NCBI GenBank assembly: GCA_012520995.1
Contig: JAAYNI010000043.1
Coordinates: 1-64,000 of the forward strand
Direction of reading: 5' to 3'
DNA length: 64,000 bases
DNA from: Candidatus Rifleibacteriota bacterium
GTDB taxonomy: Bacteria > Muiribacteriota > Ozemobacteria > Ozemobacterales > Ozemobacteraceae
Below, piece by piece: positions 53,601 to 61,576 of this stretch; the first letter of the stretch is position 1, and each line of letters opens with the position of its first letter. A model generated the notes under the pieces. The model searched no databases. It had not been told where the DNA came from and worked only from the letters and a program-made list of their open reading frames with translations. The translations under genes and the position numbers were made by a program.

Positions 53601-53750
53601 CGCATAGAAAAAGAAATCAAGCAGAGCCGTGAGGTTTCTTATGAGCATGATGAGCTGTTGTCTATCTTCAGGGGAATCTATGGAATTCTAAAAGACTATG
53701 ACGAGAACTTCACCAAGATTGTCAATATGAGACCTAAGGCAACAAATTAA
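50628..53750 (+). CDS. Tubulin-like protein (Tubulin_2 type)
   Basis: 1040 residues, no signal peptide. The N-terminal part has two nucleotide-loop signatures of the tubulin/FtsZ superfamily: ALIVGLGGTGKKTI (about 15-28, T1-like) and VVGSMCGGSGAGMFLDV (about 187-203, T4-like, GGSGAGM for GGGTGSG). This fits the bacterial Tubulin_2 family, far larger than FtsZ. The middle (about 500-680) is charged and coiled-coil rich; the C-terminal 350 residues are alpha-helical. Such proteins are predicted GTP-dependent filament or scaffold formers; no member has a settled role that I know. Twenty-four nt separate it from the secreted TPR gene. Confidence 0.85.
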   Translation: MTANFENRLALNPALIVGLGGTGKKTIINFKETFLKSPQIKEAFAKYDKGEPHLPDFIDMLCIDTDVFDENKPEETEHHIRLSEEEYHRIAISNTGQIADNLDSDTYSYLYEWFPRSLRHHVGQISQGAHQFRFTGRFGLFVDIQPIFQKLKSKISKIIARSNVNQDDIIVPLTDVQGRIATPEFYVVGSMCGGSGAGMFLDVAYLLKMAYYQLSGGKGSPHITAIQLTPEAFTQIAIDPNINSTGRIEANGYASLAEVFYFMSKEKFPPAKSAKEVIAQDRRNKFIVNYGPLGKTSDQTTFGSIADELPFDNCYLLGTSNMDDAPTYYAIASDFIYTKLATPLRKAQNSMLDNASQILGQLSSDLEGKQLKCFSSAGFKSFYYPVDVVQDLYTNKLAMDLTYWLKTSKDKIVINAMVDEFCRSNPTVLDFDPDAMMIRLKNLVTRKEYWDNPRYHTKFFSGAQKEGESTADYILRFISENASKKVKTAEIRNRSQVRLEEDAIALREHIKKKVIEIINDPDLGAQVASDFLDNFDKFIKRYASDEMQRKKNEIRMLQTRERMEYTKLATELNDKLTGVSGTFYQVISVFSSSALEKQKAELIEKQKKVTDLEYDLFIADSVDDFLKILGVETQELKKQVEVIVYKLGQISKAGFIERQYYKYLDALMPYSPVQNFIRTCIFEERDVEPFYKYILGEMSNNDIEADFLLQIKLHEEWDKYTNPHADALQNDIIAYCEKIVKDRIFDNIEEFVHWKDSYRRGYKQSLFTSLMNQSAPLITINDRGNNQPQRMNIITLGIAEENSTLAEEIKQEMRKSGVGLTVAPTMNRYEISLLQTLHGIAPYNISSIAQWQKKYRDNNSKINCHAIMANDAYPVLWASYGLIPPKKLEEYYMIYLLLRYDIIVDQERGLHGIEYNNELVQYELHYQQDRPLPIGRTLLEMFEYLKNTTMGTYLIQTVFKDYWQSKPFPEQHELVKTYLPLMKGKVESLEERIEKEIKQSREVSYEHDELLSIFRGIYGILKDYDENFTKIVNMRPKATN

Positions 53751-53774
53751 AGACTTTGTCAGGGGGAACCTTGG

Positions 53775-56729
53775 ATGTTCAAAAAGACCTTTGCCCTTAT
53801 CGCGGCAGTATTTTTACTGATAATAAGCGTACCTTTTCAGCTTGAGGCGCGCATTGATTTTGGTCTGACTATATTTGGGATAGAAGAGATAAAATTCAAT
53901 GTCACGAAAGATGCGGATCTGAACTTTCATCTGCTGAAAAAATATCTCGGAGAACAAGAAAATTCCGTTTATCCGCAATTGCAGGCTGTTGAAAGATGGT
54001 TTGAGCTGGTACGTATGTCGGATTTGCCCAGACAAGAACAGCTGATTGAATCCGCTGCTTCTTTCTTTAAGCCTGAAGAAAAAACGCCCGACAATACAAG
54101 GCTTGCAATGCTTTATTTTCATGGGCTTTTACTCACTCAGGATATCGCCGATGATGTTGCAAAAGATGAGGCTTTCGAAGAAATGCTTTTCTCCATGGAA
54201 GACTCATTTTCAGAAAACTTTGATTATTGGCTGATTAAAGGTCTGCTCTTTACCTTCCTAAAGGATAGAAATACAGGCTATTGGAAAAACTTTAAGCCTC
54301 AAACAGATCTTTCTCGCGCTATGGATCTTTTGCCTGAAAATGCGCATTCGGCTTTTGTTTTAGCTGAAGCTTTCCGTTCACTTGATCATTCCGAAGCTAA
54401 TCTCTTTGTTTCTGTTGCTACATATGAGAAAGCGGCTCAGTTAGACTCGCCTAATAAAAAGTTGCAGAACTATATTTTCGGCGTCTACATGGGCATACAT
54501 GATGACTATGCAAAGCAAAATAAAAGAAAACCTTTCTGGCTAGAGGAAGCTGTTTATAAAAAGATTTTGCTTCTAATGCCTGATAATGCGAATGCTCTTA
54601 ACAACTTGGGCTATCTTTACGCGGAATATTCTATAAATCGAAAAGAAGCTCAGGCGTTATGCGAAAGAGCGGTTGCTCTTGCTCCCAACAACCCTAGTTA
54701 TCTGGACAGTTTGGGATGGGCGTCTTATAAAAACGGCAACTATACTCTGGCGGAAAAATCGCTTCTGGCTTCTTTAAGAATAAAAGAAAAAAGCTATGAA
54801 GCCAACTATCATCTTGCAACTCTTTACTACAGCATGCGTCGATATAACGATGCTATGAACTATTATCTTAGGGCTCTCGAACTTAAGCCTGGCGCTCCTG
54901 AATCTCTAAATAACTTGGCTTATTTGTATCTGGAAGTAGGAACTTCTGAAAAAGATGCTTTGGAAATGGCTCAGGATGCAGTTAAGCAAGAGCCTGGCAA
55001 TCCTTCTTATCTGGATACTTTGGGCTGGGCTTATTTCAAAAATGGTATTCTGGACAAAGCCGAGTTTTATTTGAAAAAAGCTATAAATTTAATACCTAAT
55101 GAGCCTGAAATATTGCTTCACATGGCTCACGTGAATCTTGAGAAAAAAGATTTTGATGCTGCTTTAAGTTATGCGAAAGAAGCCTATAAAAACAATCCGG
55201 CTATGAAAGATCCTGAGAACACCCTCTATATGGCTGTTCAGCTTAAGGCTCTTTATACAGCTTTGGCTGATTATCATGGCATAATGGGCAAGCAGGCAGA
55301 TCTTTCCAAGGTTCTGAAAATAATGAACGCAATAGCCGCCTTGTATCAAGAAGAAGGCAAGTATGCAAAGGTTGCGGAAATCAATAATATATGCTCCGAT
55401 TTGCGCAGCGGTAAAATATCTTTGGAAGAACCTATATTTACTACATATATGTTGGCTTCGCCTCCTAAGATAGGTTTGAAAGAAGAATCCCAAAAAGTTC
55501 CTTTGCCACAGGAGACCAAAGAGCAGCCAGCTGTTGAACAACAAGTTCCTGCAAAACAAGAATCTTTTAAGCCTGCGGGAAAAAGAGAACGCTCTGACTT
55601 TTATAAGTCTGTGCCAGAAAATGACTATTCAATGTCAGCGTCTTTTGGCCCCTCTTTTTTCATATGGCTTAGCCAATTTGGGGAGTTTGCGGAAAACTTT
55701 CAAGACAAAAAGCTTTCTTTGATTGTGAAAAATCAGAAACTTTCTCCAAAAGCTCTTATTGTCAAGCTTGAATCGCAAGAAGAGCCAGGAATAAAGCTTT
55801 TGCAAATGTTCTACGCTTCTTTTAATACTATGAATGCAAATGTAGATTGGAAAGACGGACAATTTAAGCTTGCTCTTAAAAACTCTGAGACGGTTTACTT
55901 TCAGGCCAGCAAAGCCTCTGTTTATTACAATGCAGAGGGTTTTTTGAGCCGTGAAGAACTTGATAGATTGGATTCTTTTCTTTCTCCTTTCAATGAAGAT
56001 TTTCTTGAAATGACTTTTAATAGAGAAGCTTTTCTTAATTCTTTGCCAGTATTTTTACGAATTTGTGTAGAGCCTTTTCTCACCTTCCGTGAAGTTTATA
56101 TGGATGCCGCATTTCTAGGGGATACCTTCAAAGCTTTTATAATTGCTGAAGCTGAAAATGAACAAAGCTTGGAGCAGCAGAGAACTGAGCTTCAAAAGGA
56201 TTTAATGAACTCCAAACTGATTTGGCAAAAAAGAGGAATTGATATGTCGGTTATTATGGAGAAAGGGGAGGGGGATAGAGCTAATCATGCTTATTTAACC
56301 TTGCTTTTCCATAATCTTCCGGAAGCCTTTAAAGATATTTTTGATAGCGACAGTTACTTGAATAAAGTTCTCAAATGGATTCTAAATCTGAGAATATGTG
56401 AGCTGAATCGCTTTTTTTCAGCAAGTCATATAGATGACTTTTGTCCCGAAAATGGCTTGGTGCAGATAAATCCGATGACTTGTGAAATAAAATGCTCAAT
56501 CCACGGTGGACTTGTCGTTCCTCTGATATTGAATTCTGCTACTATGTGCAATTTTCATAGATACAGACTGTCTCTGATGCTTAAGCTTTCCAATCAAAAC
56601 TTGCCAAAAGCTGATGAAGAACGCTTTGTAAAAGAGCTCGCTGAAAAGTTTAACTTGGCTCCATGTCCCGATGGAGGTTCTTGGTATTTGAAAGACGGAA
56701 CTGTTCGTTGCACAAAGCATGAAAATTAA
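53775..56729 (+). CDS. Secreted TPR protein with C-terminal Cys-rich motifs
   Basis: 984 residues with signal peptide (about 1-26); GGGGGA ribosome site. TPR repeats from about 190 to 490 (e.g. ANALNNLGYLYAEYSINRKE, PSYLDSLGWASYKNGNYTLA, repeated twice as NLGYLY/LDSLGWA pairs). A Pro/Gln/Glu linker spans about 575-610. A beta-rich DUF3352-like region (about 620-870) follows. The end has two C-P-x-x-G...C-x-x-H motifs (CPENG...CSIHGG near 895-915; CPDGGSWYLKDGTVRCTKH at the terminus). These Cys/His pairs resemble small modules seen at the ends of pseudopilin-like proteins. Operon partner of the cytoplasmic tubulin-like protein. Confidence 0.86.
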   Translation: MFKKTFALIAAVFLLIISVPFQLEARIDFGLTIFGIEEIKFNVTKDADLNFHLLKKYLGEQENSVYPQLQAVERWFELVRMSDLPRQEQLIESAASFFKPEEKTPDNTRLAMLYFHGLLLTQDIADDVAKDEAFEEMLFSMEDSFSENFDYWLIKGLLFTFLKDRNTGYWKNFKPQTDLSRAMDLLPENAHSAFVLAEAFRSLDHSEANLFVSVATYEKAAQLDSPNKKLQNYIFGVYMGIHDDYAKQNKRKPFWLEEAVYKKILLLMPDNANALNNLGYLYAEYSINRKEAQALCERAVALAPNNPSYLDSLGWASYKNGNYTLAEKSLLASLRIKEKSYEANYHLATLYYSMRRYNDAMNYYLRALELKPGAPESLNNLAYLYLEVGTSEKDALEMAQDAVKQEPGNPSYLDTLGWAYFKNGILDKAEFYLKKAINLIPNEPEILLHMAHVNLEKKDFDAALSYAKEAYKNNPAMKDPENTLYMAVQLKALYTALADYHGIMGKQADLSKVLKIMNAIAALYQEEGKYAKVAEINNICSDLRSGKISLEEPIFTTYMLASPPKIGLKEESQKVPLPQETKEQPAVEQQVPAKQESFKPAGKRERSDFYKSVPENDYSMSASFGPSFFIWLSQFGEFAENFQDKKLSLIVKNQKLSPKALIVKLESQEEPGIKLLQMFYASFNTMNANVDWKDGQFKLALKNSETVYFQASKASVYYNAEGFLSREELDRLDSFLSPFNEDFLEMTFNREAFLNSLPVFLRICVEPFLTFREVYMDAAFLGDTFKAFIIAEAENEQSLEQQRTELQKDLMNSKLIWQKRGIDMSVIMEKGEGDRANHAYLTLLFHNLPEAFKDIFDSDSYLNKVLKWILNLRICELNRFFSASHIDDFCPENGLVQINPMTCEIKCSIHGGLVVPLILNSATMCNFHRYRLSLMLKLSNQNLPKADEERFVKELAEKFNLAPCPDGGSWYLKDGTVRCTKHEN

Positions 56730-56787
56730 GTTGATTTTTTCTGGCAAATAGTTTATTACATGAAGTAGAATATATGGGGGTTCCAGT

Positions 56788-57006
56788 ATGGCCGTTAATG
56801 TACAAGATACGATACTTCAAGATCTTAAAGATACAAAAACACAAGTTAAGATCTTTTTAATGAAGGGTTTTCAGATTCAGGGCACAGTTCAAGGTTTTGA
56901 TACCTTTGTTATACTTCTTGAATCCGAAGGCAGATTGCAGCTTATATACAAGCATGCTATATCTACACTTCAGCTGCCCGATGACTATGTAATTCCGCAG
57001 TCCTGA
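56788..57006 (+). CDS. hfq: RNA chaperone Hfq
   Basis: 72 residues, Sm fold. Sm1 (VQDTILQDLKDTKTQVKIFLMKGFQIQGTVQGFDTFVILL) and Sm2 (LIYKHAISTLQLP with the conserved YKHA) are complete; the C-terminal tail is minimal. Proximal-face Gln8-like residue and distal Tyr/Phe are in place. It hexamerises to pair small RNAs with mRNAs. GGGGG ribosome site. A 19-bp hairpin terminator follows. Its presence supports small-RNA regulation in this organism. Confidence 0.97.
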   Translation: MAVNVQDTILQDLKDTKTQVKIFLMKGFQIQGTVQGFDTFVILLESEGRLQLIYKHAISTLQLPDDYVIPQS

Positions 57007-57028
57007 AAACAAAAAAGTCTAAATAACT

Positions 57029-57075
57029 AAAATCGCAAATGCCCGAGTTGAGCAATCTCGGGCATTTGCGATTTT
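57029..57075. terminator. Perfect 19-bp hairpin after hfq
   Basis: AAAATCGCAAATGCCCGAG (57029-57047) pairs without mismatch with 57057-57075 over a 9-nt loop. A at one end and T at the other allow use in both directions; the T run after the stem is only TTTT. Confidence 0.88.
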
Positions 57076-57275
57076 AGGCTGACTTATTTTTCGTCTAGTA
57101 GTTTGTAATATCTAAATCTTTGTTTTCAGTTTTTCAGAAAATTATAATGGCTTAAATAAAAAGTTAAAGTAATAGGTATTTATGCAAGTCAGCAAAGCTG
57201 TTATCGCCACAAATATTGAATCTAAGCAATCATTTCTAATTTATACTTTATAATTTTGCTCTATTGAAGCCATCC

Positions 57276-57581
57276 TTATATTTTACTTCCTAATGTGTTA
57301 CGAAGAGTTTCTTCATTTACGCCTTTTAGCAACAGGTCTTTTTGTCGAGATGTGCTTCCTCTGATTATGGTGATATCAGATTTGCGCATATTGATTTCTG
57401 CGGCTAAAAGTTTTATTACCTCTTTATTCGCAGCTCCTTCCACAGGTGGAGCATGAACCTTAAGTTTAAGGCGGTCGCCTTGCAAACCGGCTATTTCCGA
57501 CCTTGATGAACGGGGTAAAAGAAGGATTCTGAGTATAAACTCGTCTTCAGCCTGTTTTGTGAGAAAGACCGGCAGTGTCAA
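57276..57581 (-). CDS. yggU: YggU/DUF167-family protein
   Basis: 101 residues, the usual length. Motifs FILRILLLPRSSRSEIAGLQGDRLKLKVHAPPVEGAANKEVIKLLA match the DUF167 fold (alpha/beta, RNA- or nucleotide-binding suggested, unproven). TTG start in a TTGA overlap with the DivIVA gene, so translation is coupled. YggU homologues often sit next to YggT/DivIVA/SepF-type division genes, as here. Confidence 0.92.
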   Translation of the reverse strand: MTLPVFLTKQAEDEFILRILLLPRSSRSEIAGLQGDRLKLKVHAPPVEGAANKEVIKLLAAEINMRKSDITIIRGSTSRQKDLLLKGVNEETLRNTLGSKI

Positions 57582-58063
57582 GCTGCTTTGTCCTTAGAGG
57601 GCAACGCTCGCAGAACAGGAGATTCTTCGTTAATCATTGCCAAATAAGATTCCAGAACGGTTCTGAGTTCAACCTTCAGCATTCTTCTCTGACGTTTCAG
57701 ATCTCTGATTTCCTTGCTGATAGCTTCGGCTTCAGTTCTGGCTTCGTCTAGAATGCGTTCTGACTGGAGTTCAGCTTCTTTTATAATTATTTCTGCTTCC
57801 TTTTCAGCATTGTCTTTCATATCTCCGGAAGTCTTTTGAGCTGAAATAAGGGTTTGCTTGAGAGTCTTTTCAAGTTCCAGATAGTCTTCCATCTGGCCGC
57901 TGAGTTTCTGCGACTGTTCAGTCAGAGTCTTATTTTCAGCGTAGAGGCTTTCGTATTCTCTGCCGACCTTTTTTAGGAAATTGTAAACTTCATTTTCATC
58001 AAGCCCGCCTATGTTTTTGCGGGAAAATTCTCTCTGATATATATCTAAAGGTGTAAGTCGCAT
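57578..58063 (-). CDS. DivIVA-domain coiled-coil protein
   Basis: 161 residues from ATG 58063, which has AAGGAGG upstream and starts with the DivIVA N-domain MRLTPLDIYQREFSRKN...LDENEVYNFLKKVGREYE. A long coiled coil (about 45-140) rich in Glu/Lys/Arg follows. The family senses negative membrane curvature and recruits division, growth or chromosome partners. An initial Phe/Arg pair for membrane insertion, as in B. subtilis DivIVA, is partly kept. It starts 14 nt downstream of the MTase stop and overlaps yggU. Confidence 0.9.
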   Translation of the reverse strand: MRLTPLDIYQREFSRKNIGGLDENEVYNFLKKVGREYESLYAENKTLTEQSQKLSGQMEDYLELEKTLKQTLISAQKTSGDMKDNAEKEAEIIIKEAELQSERILDEARTEAEAISKEIRDLKRQRRMLKVELRTVLESYLAMINEESPVLRALPSKDKAA

Positions 58064-58076
58064 GGTTTCCTCCTTA

Positions 58077-59270
58077 TTAAATTTTTTCCATGAGAACAAT
58101 TCTGTTTGTGTTAGTTCCCTTTTTGTTGTTAGCGACGTTGAAACAGTTTGCCAATTTTGTGAAATTCTGACTCTGTACGTAAATTTCTCTCGTTCTGAAA
58201 TGTTTCATGTTGTATTGCCTTGAACATGTCAGGCTAAGTAAAATTTCGTCCAGATTCAAAATCATGTTTTGATATTTGACCTCTCCGACCTCCATGGCTA
58301 CTAAACCGCCTTTTTTTAGAACTCTGTGCAATTCGGTCAAAGTGTCGGAAATGAATTCTTTCCAAATATTTAAGTCAGGAGTTTGAACTATTTTGTCCTT
58401 CAAATCATCCTTAGTGATGCCGCAGAACCAATTTTCAATCCAGTTGTCCTGAACATAGTCGACTTGGCTCAAGAAAGGAGGCGAAGTTACCACCATGTCT
58501 ACGCTTTCGCTTTTCCAGTCTTTCAAGTCACGAGAGTCGCCAGTGGTTATGAGATGCTGTTTTCCTGTTTTTCTCAATTCCGCAATTTTGCCGCTTTTCA
58601 GTGAAACCTTGGCTTTACGTAAAATTCTGGATTTGATTTCTCTGTAGTCAGGTTCCACTCCTCTGCTTTGATTGATTTTTTCTTGATTGCTTTTAGGAAT
58701 TGAAATTTGAGGAAATGAATAAGCCGAGAAAAAACCGTTTGAGTGTCCATGTAGTCTTGAGATGGCTGTCATTTCTATGAATCTGTCTACATCATCTCTG
58801 TTGTTTTTCAGATAGTTTCTCAGGTTTATAAGTTCTTTGAAAGTGTCTGCGTGATAGAACATGCTCATGTCTTCTTCAGCGTCAAAGTCTATATCAGCAG
58901 AAAGATCCAGTTCGCAGAGTCTGCGTTCAATTTCCTGAACAGTCACAGGGTTTACTTTCGGATAAGCAAGTCTTTCAGAAAGAGGATTGGCGTCATTTGA
59001 TATGCCTATGCGGCCTGTCAGGGCGGCTTGAAGAAGAGTAGTGCCTCTTCCTCCGAAAGGATCCGCTACAACATCGCCTTTGTTAGTGAAGTTTTGTATG
59101 AAAAAGTTTGGTAACTCGGGTTTAAATGAGGCTCTATAAGAGTTTGAATAGTGCAGCGAGTGCATTTGGCGCTGCTTTGCTGTCCAAAACTCTCCAATAT
59201 GTCTCTGAATGCCGCCAGCTGGGGTCGACAATAATTCTGTTTCTACTGTTGCAAGTTCAAGAGCCGTCAT
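58077..59270 (-). CDS. Site-specific DNA methyltransferase (amino-methyl class), orphan
   Basis: 397 residues; GGAGG ribosome site 5 nt before ATG. The SAM-binding motif DVVADPFGGRGTTLLQAALTG (about 62-82) precedes the catalytic motif SVDMVVTSPPFLSQVDYVQDNW (about 255-276), with TSPPF as the N4-cytosine/N6-adenine variant of DPPY. FxGxG-before-PPF order fits alpha or gamma classes. No restriction endonuclease gene is adjacent; upstream is a repeat spacer, downstream are DivIVA and YggU. Target sequence and modification type are unknown. Confidence 0.9.
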   Translation of the reverse strand: MTALELATVETELLSTPAGGIQRHIGEFWTAKQRQMHSLHYSNSYRASFKPELPNFFIQNFTNKGDVVADPFGGRGTTLLQAALTGRIGISNDANPLSERLAYPKVNPVTVQEIERRLCELDLSADIDFDAEEDMSMFYHADTFKELINLRNYLKNNRDDVDRFIEMTAISRLHGHSNGFFSAYSFPQISIPKSNQEKINQSRGVEPDYREIKSRILRKAKVSLKSGKIAELRKTGKQHLITTGDSRDLKDWKSESVDMVVTSPPFLSQVDYVQDNWIENWFCGITKDDLKDKIVQTPDLNIWKEFISDTLTELHRVLKKGGLVAMEVGEVKYQNMILNLDEILLSLTCSRQYNMKHFRTREIYVQSQNFTKLANCFNVANNKKGTNTNRIVLMEKI

Positions 59271-59622
59271 TAGTGCCTCCGAGAAATTTGTTATCTTTTA
59301 TGGAAAGCATATCGGCTTTTGTCCGGGAAAAATTAAGTTTTAAATTTCATGCAAGCAGCTGGATTTTTAACCAGAGTAAAATCTAAGAGATTTCACCTGT
59401 TTATTAGCATCTCAAATCAGTTATTGCCTGTAATGCTAAGTTGCTAAACAATTCCACTCTCTACACTTCACTTAGCACTTTCCACTGCTAGTGCGGTGGC
59501 ATTATGTATAAGAAGCTATTGCCTTGTGAATTTGGAAAGGCGGCAGGAAAGTTTTAGAGAAAACAAAGCAGCAGTATTGTGTTAGAATATTCTCAGTTGA
59601 TAAAATGTATTTGGAGGTTTCC
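59271..59622. repeat. Divergent spacer with element terminus and weak promoter
   Basis: 352 nt between MTase and XdhC-like starts. CACTCTCTACACTTCACTTA (59454-59473) belongs to the skewed-block family. CTAGTGCGGTGGC (59488-59500) resembles the MITE-like terminus. TTGTGT (about 59577), an 18-nt spacer and TAAAAT (about 59601) form a plausible promoter for the right-hand gene. 59290-59440 shows nothing I can name. Confidence 0.7.
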
Positions 59623-60417
59623 ATGCTATTGTTGCAATCGGATTTTTACAGCATTTTGAAAGAAACTATAGGAACTGACGAACCTTTTGTTCTTTGCACT
59701 GTAATAGAAACCGAAGGAAGCAGTCCTGGCAAGCCGGGGCAAAAAATGATTGTTTTTAAAGACGGTTCTGCCAAAGGAACTGTAGGCGGCGGCCCAAATG
59801 AGCTTATGGTTATAAAAATGGCTTTGGAGCAGTTTGATAAACAAAAGCCTGTTACTATTGATTTTGATATGTCAGGTGACAAGGAAGAGCTGGGCATCTG
59901 CGGCGGAAAATGCAAAATATTTTTGGAGCTGATCTCGCCTGCTCTGCGCTTCTTTGTTTTTGGTGCCGGTCATGTGGGGAAAAACTTTGCTGAGTTCGCT
60001 TCTCTTTATGGTTTTAATGTCACTGTTATAGATAATCGCGATGAATTTTTGAAGGATTTTTCTCCTAAAATAAATACCCTGCATTCTGAATTTGAAGATG
60101 CCGCTTCAAAGCTTGATATCAGACAAGAAGATTATGCTTTGGTTGTGACTCCGGAACATTCAAAAGACTATGAGACAGTAGCAAGCTTAATGCCATTTAA
60201 GCCTAAATATCTTGGTTTGGTCGGTTCAGCTCGCAAAAAGGCCAGTTTCGAATCCAAATTGCAGGAGGACGGTTTTGCCCAAGATGATATAGCAAAACTT
60301 CACGTGCCGGCTGGTATATATCTGGGCGGTAAAACTCCGGCAGACATTGCTATAGAGATAATGGCTCAAATTGTTGCTTTTAAAAACGGAAAGTTGATTT
60401 CCTATAACAAAAATTGA
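59623..60417 (+). CDS. XdhC/CoxI-family protein
   Basis: 264 residues from ATG 59623 (GGAGG 5 nt upstream). The N-terminal XdhC/CoxI domain has TEGSSPGKPGQKM (about 25-37), GTVGGGPNE and GICGGKCKIFLE; the C-terminal Rossmann domain has FVFGAGHVGKNFAEFAS (about 112-128), VIDNR and DYALVVTPEHSKDYE. Such proteins insert or sulfurate the molybdenum cofactor of xanthine dehydrogenase-type enzymes. No molybdenum hydroxylase or cofactor gene is in the window, so its client lies elsewhere. A GCACATTG/CAATGTGC hairpin follows. Confidence 0.92.
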   Translation: MLLLQSDFYSILKETIGTDEPFVLCTVIETEGSSPGKPGQKMIVFKDGSAKGTVGGGPNELMVIKMALEQFDKQKPVTIDFDMSGDKEELGICGGKCKIFLELISPALRFFVFGAGHVGKNFAEFASLYGFNVTVIDNRDEFLKDFSPKINTLHSEFEDAASKLDIRQEDYALVVTPEHSKDYETVASLMPFKPKYLGLVGSARKKASFESKLQEDGFAQDDIAKLHVPAGIYLGGKTPADIAIEIMAQIVAFKNGKLISYNKN

Positions 60418-60500
60418 CTTTTAATTTTTGCGGCGTTAAACTTGCACATTGCTTGCCAATGTGCCTGCAGCAATTTGCAGACACTCGGGCAGCAATTTGT

Positions 60501-60573
60501 GGGGCCGTAGCGCAGTTGGGAGCGCGTCTGATTCGCATTCAGAAGGTCGCCGGTTCGACTCCGGTCGGCTCCA
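60501..60573 (+). tRNA. tRNA-Ala(CGC)
   Basis: 73-nt cloverleaf. The acceptor pairs GGGGCCG with CGGCTCC and carries the G3:U70 wobble that marks alanine tRNA. The D arm is closed by GCGC/GCGC. Anticodon stem TCTGA/TCAGA with loop TTCGCAT gives anticodon CGC. T arm GCCGG-TTCGACT-CCGGT, discriminator A. The 3' CCA is not encoded. A T-run follows directly. Confidence 0.96.
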
Positions 60574-60637
60574 GTTTTTATCCGAAACTAATGTTTTGGA
60601 TTTTTTGTTTTTAGATTAGCTTAATTTCTGTCGTTTT

Positions 60638-61576
60638 CTATTTAACCGTTCTTACAATTCTGAAGCCATATTGCCAACGGCGTTTGAGGTTTGGATATTG
60701 GAATTCGCATTTACTTTGATGAATGCCATATTCGATTTCGCCGAGAGGCGCTCTTACAGAGACATACTCTTGATTTGTATCGCCTTGGGGATCCATATAA
60801 ACACCATTTTTTATGACTTCGCCGCGTGCTTTGCTGCCTGGATCCCAACACCATTCTAAGGCATTTCCTACCATATCGTAGAGTCCAAGGCTGTTGGGCA
60901 ATTTTTGTCCCACTTCCATGTAGACTGTTGTGGAAGGAATATCTCCATAATCTGCTTCCACTGCATATCTGCTGTCCATCTCATCGCCCCAGTAATACTT
61001 TGTTCTGCATGTTTTGCCGCCGCCTGCTGCGTATTCCCATTCAGCGATAGTCGGAAGTCTGAAACCGTCTGCTTCAGTATCCCATTCCAGTTCATCGGTA
61101 TATTCATTCCATGAGTAGCATGGCTTTAATCCCATATGTTTGCTCAGCATGTTGCAAAAATCTGCTGCTTCGTCGAATTTTATAAAATAAATGGGAAATT
61201 TGTCGCCAATTCCCATCATTTGAGGAGAAAATTTGTGCGGTTCTTCGCCAACCCAGTAGGTGGGAGCATAGATATTATTAGGTGATAAATATTTTTGAAT
61301 CGGCCAACGATTTTTCATTACAGCTAGCCACTGTTCTTGAGTAATTTCATAAGTGCTTATATAAAAGTCATGTGTGATTCTTATTTTATCCCAAGGGCTG
61401 GTTGAGGGGGAATGTATTTGAGGCGATTCAAAAGTGCCTGCAGGAACTCTTGTCATTTCGATAAAAATGTCATCGCTGATTTTGACGTATTCTTTTGAAG
61501 CCTTCGCTGTGTGGATAGGAAATATAATGAAAGCTGTACAGATAATTAATAGAAATAAGTTGCGAAAATTATTCAT
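60638..61576 (-). CDS. Secreted FGE/SUMF1-domain protein
   Basis: 312 residues; signal peptide about 1-24. The rest is one formylglycine-generating-enzyme-like domain: MTRVPAGTFESP, FYISTYEITQEQWLAVM, RLPTIAEWEYAAGGGKT, YYWGDE, LGLYDMVGNALEWCWDPG and the terminal GFRIVR. A single Cys in the EWCWD motif does not by itself make the two-Cys active site of true FGE, so a binding or lectin-like role is as likely. The ribosome site is poor, while AGGAGG 70 nt upstream serves a 15-codon reading frame. No sulfatase gene is nearby. Confidence 0.9.
   Translation of the reverse strand: MNNFRNLFLLIICTAFIIFPIHTAKASKEYVKISDDIFIEMTRVPAGTFESPQIHSPSTSPWDKIRITHDFYISTYEITQEQWLAVMKNRWPIQKYLSPNNIYAPTYWVGEEPHKFSPQMMGIGDKFPIYFIKFDEAADFCNMLSKHMGLKPCYSWNEYTDELEWDTEADGFRLPTIAEWEYAAGGGKTCRTKYYWGDEMDSRYAVEADYGDIPSTTVYMEVGQKLPNSLGLYDMVGNALEWCWDPGSKARGEVIKNGVYMDPQGDTNQEYVSVRAPLGEIEYGIHQSKCEFQYPNLKRRWQYGFRIVRTVK

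Noticed and set aside
58077-59270. Restriction-modification system
   Set aside because: No endonuclease or specificity gene on either side; neighbours are DivIVA, YggU and an XdhC-like gene.
60414-60614. 66-codon open frame over the tRNA
   Set aside because: Its middle (AVAQLGARLIRIQKVAGSTP) is the translation of tRNA-Ala; a common false gene.
60638-61576. True sulfatase-activating FGE
   Set aside because: Domain is FGE-like but the two-cysteine active site is not evident and no sulfatase is nearby.
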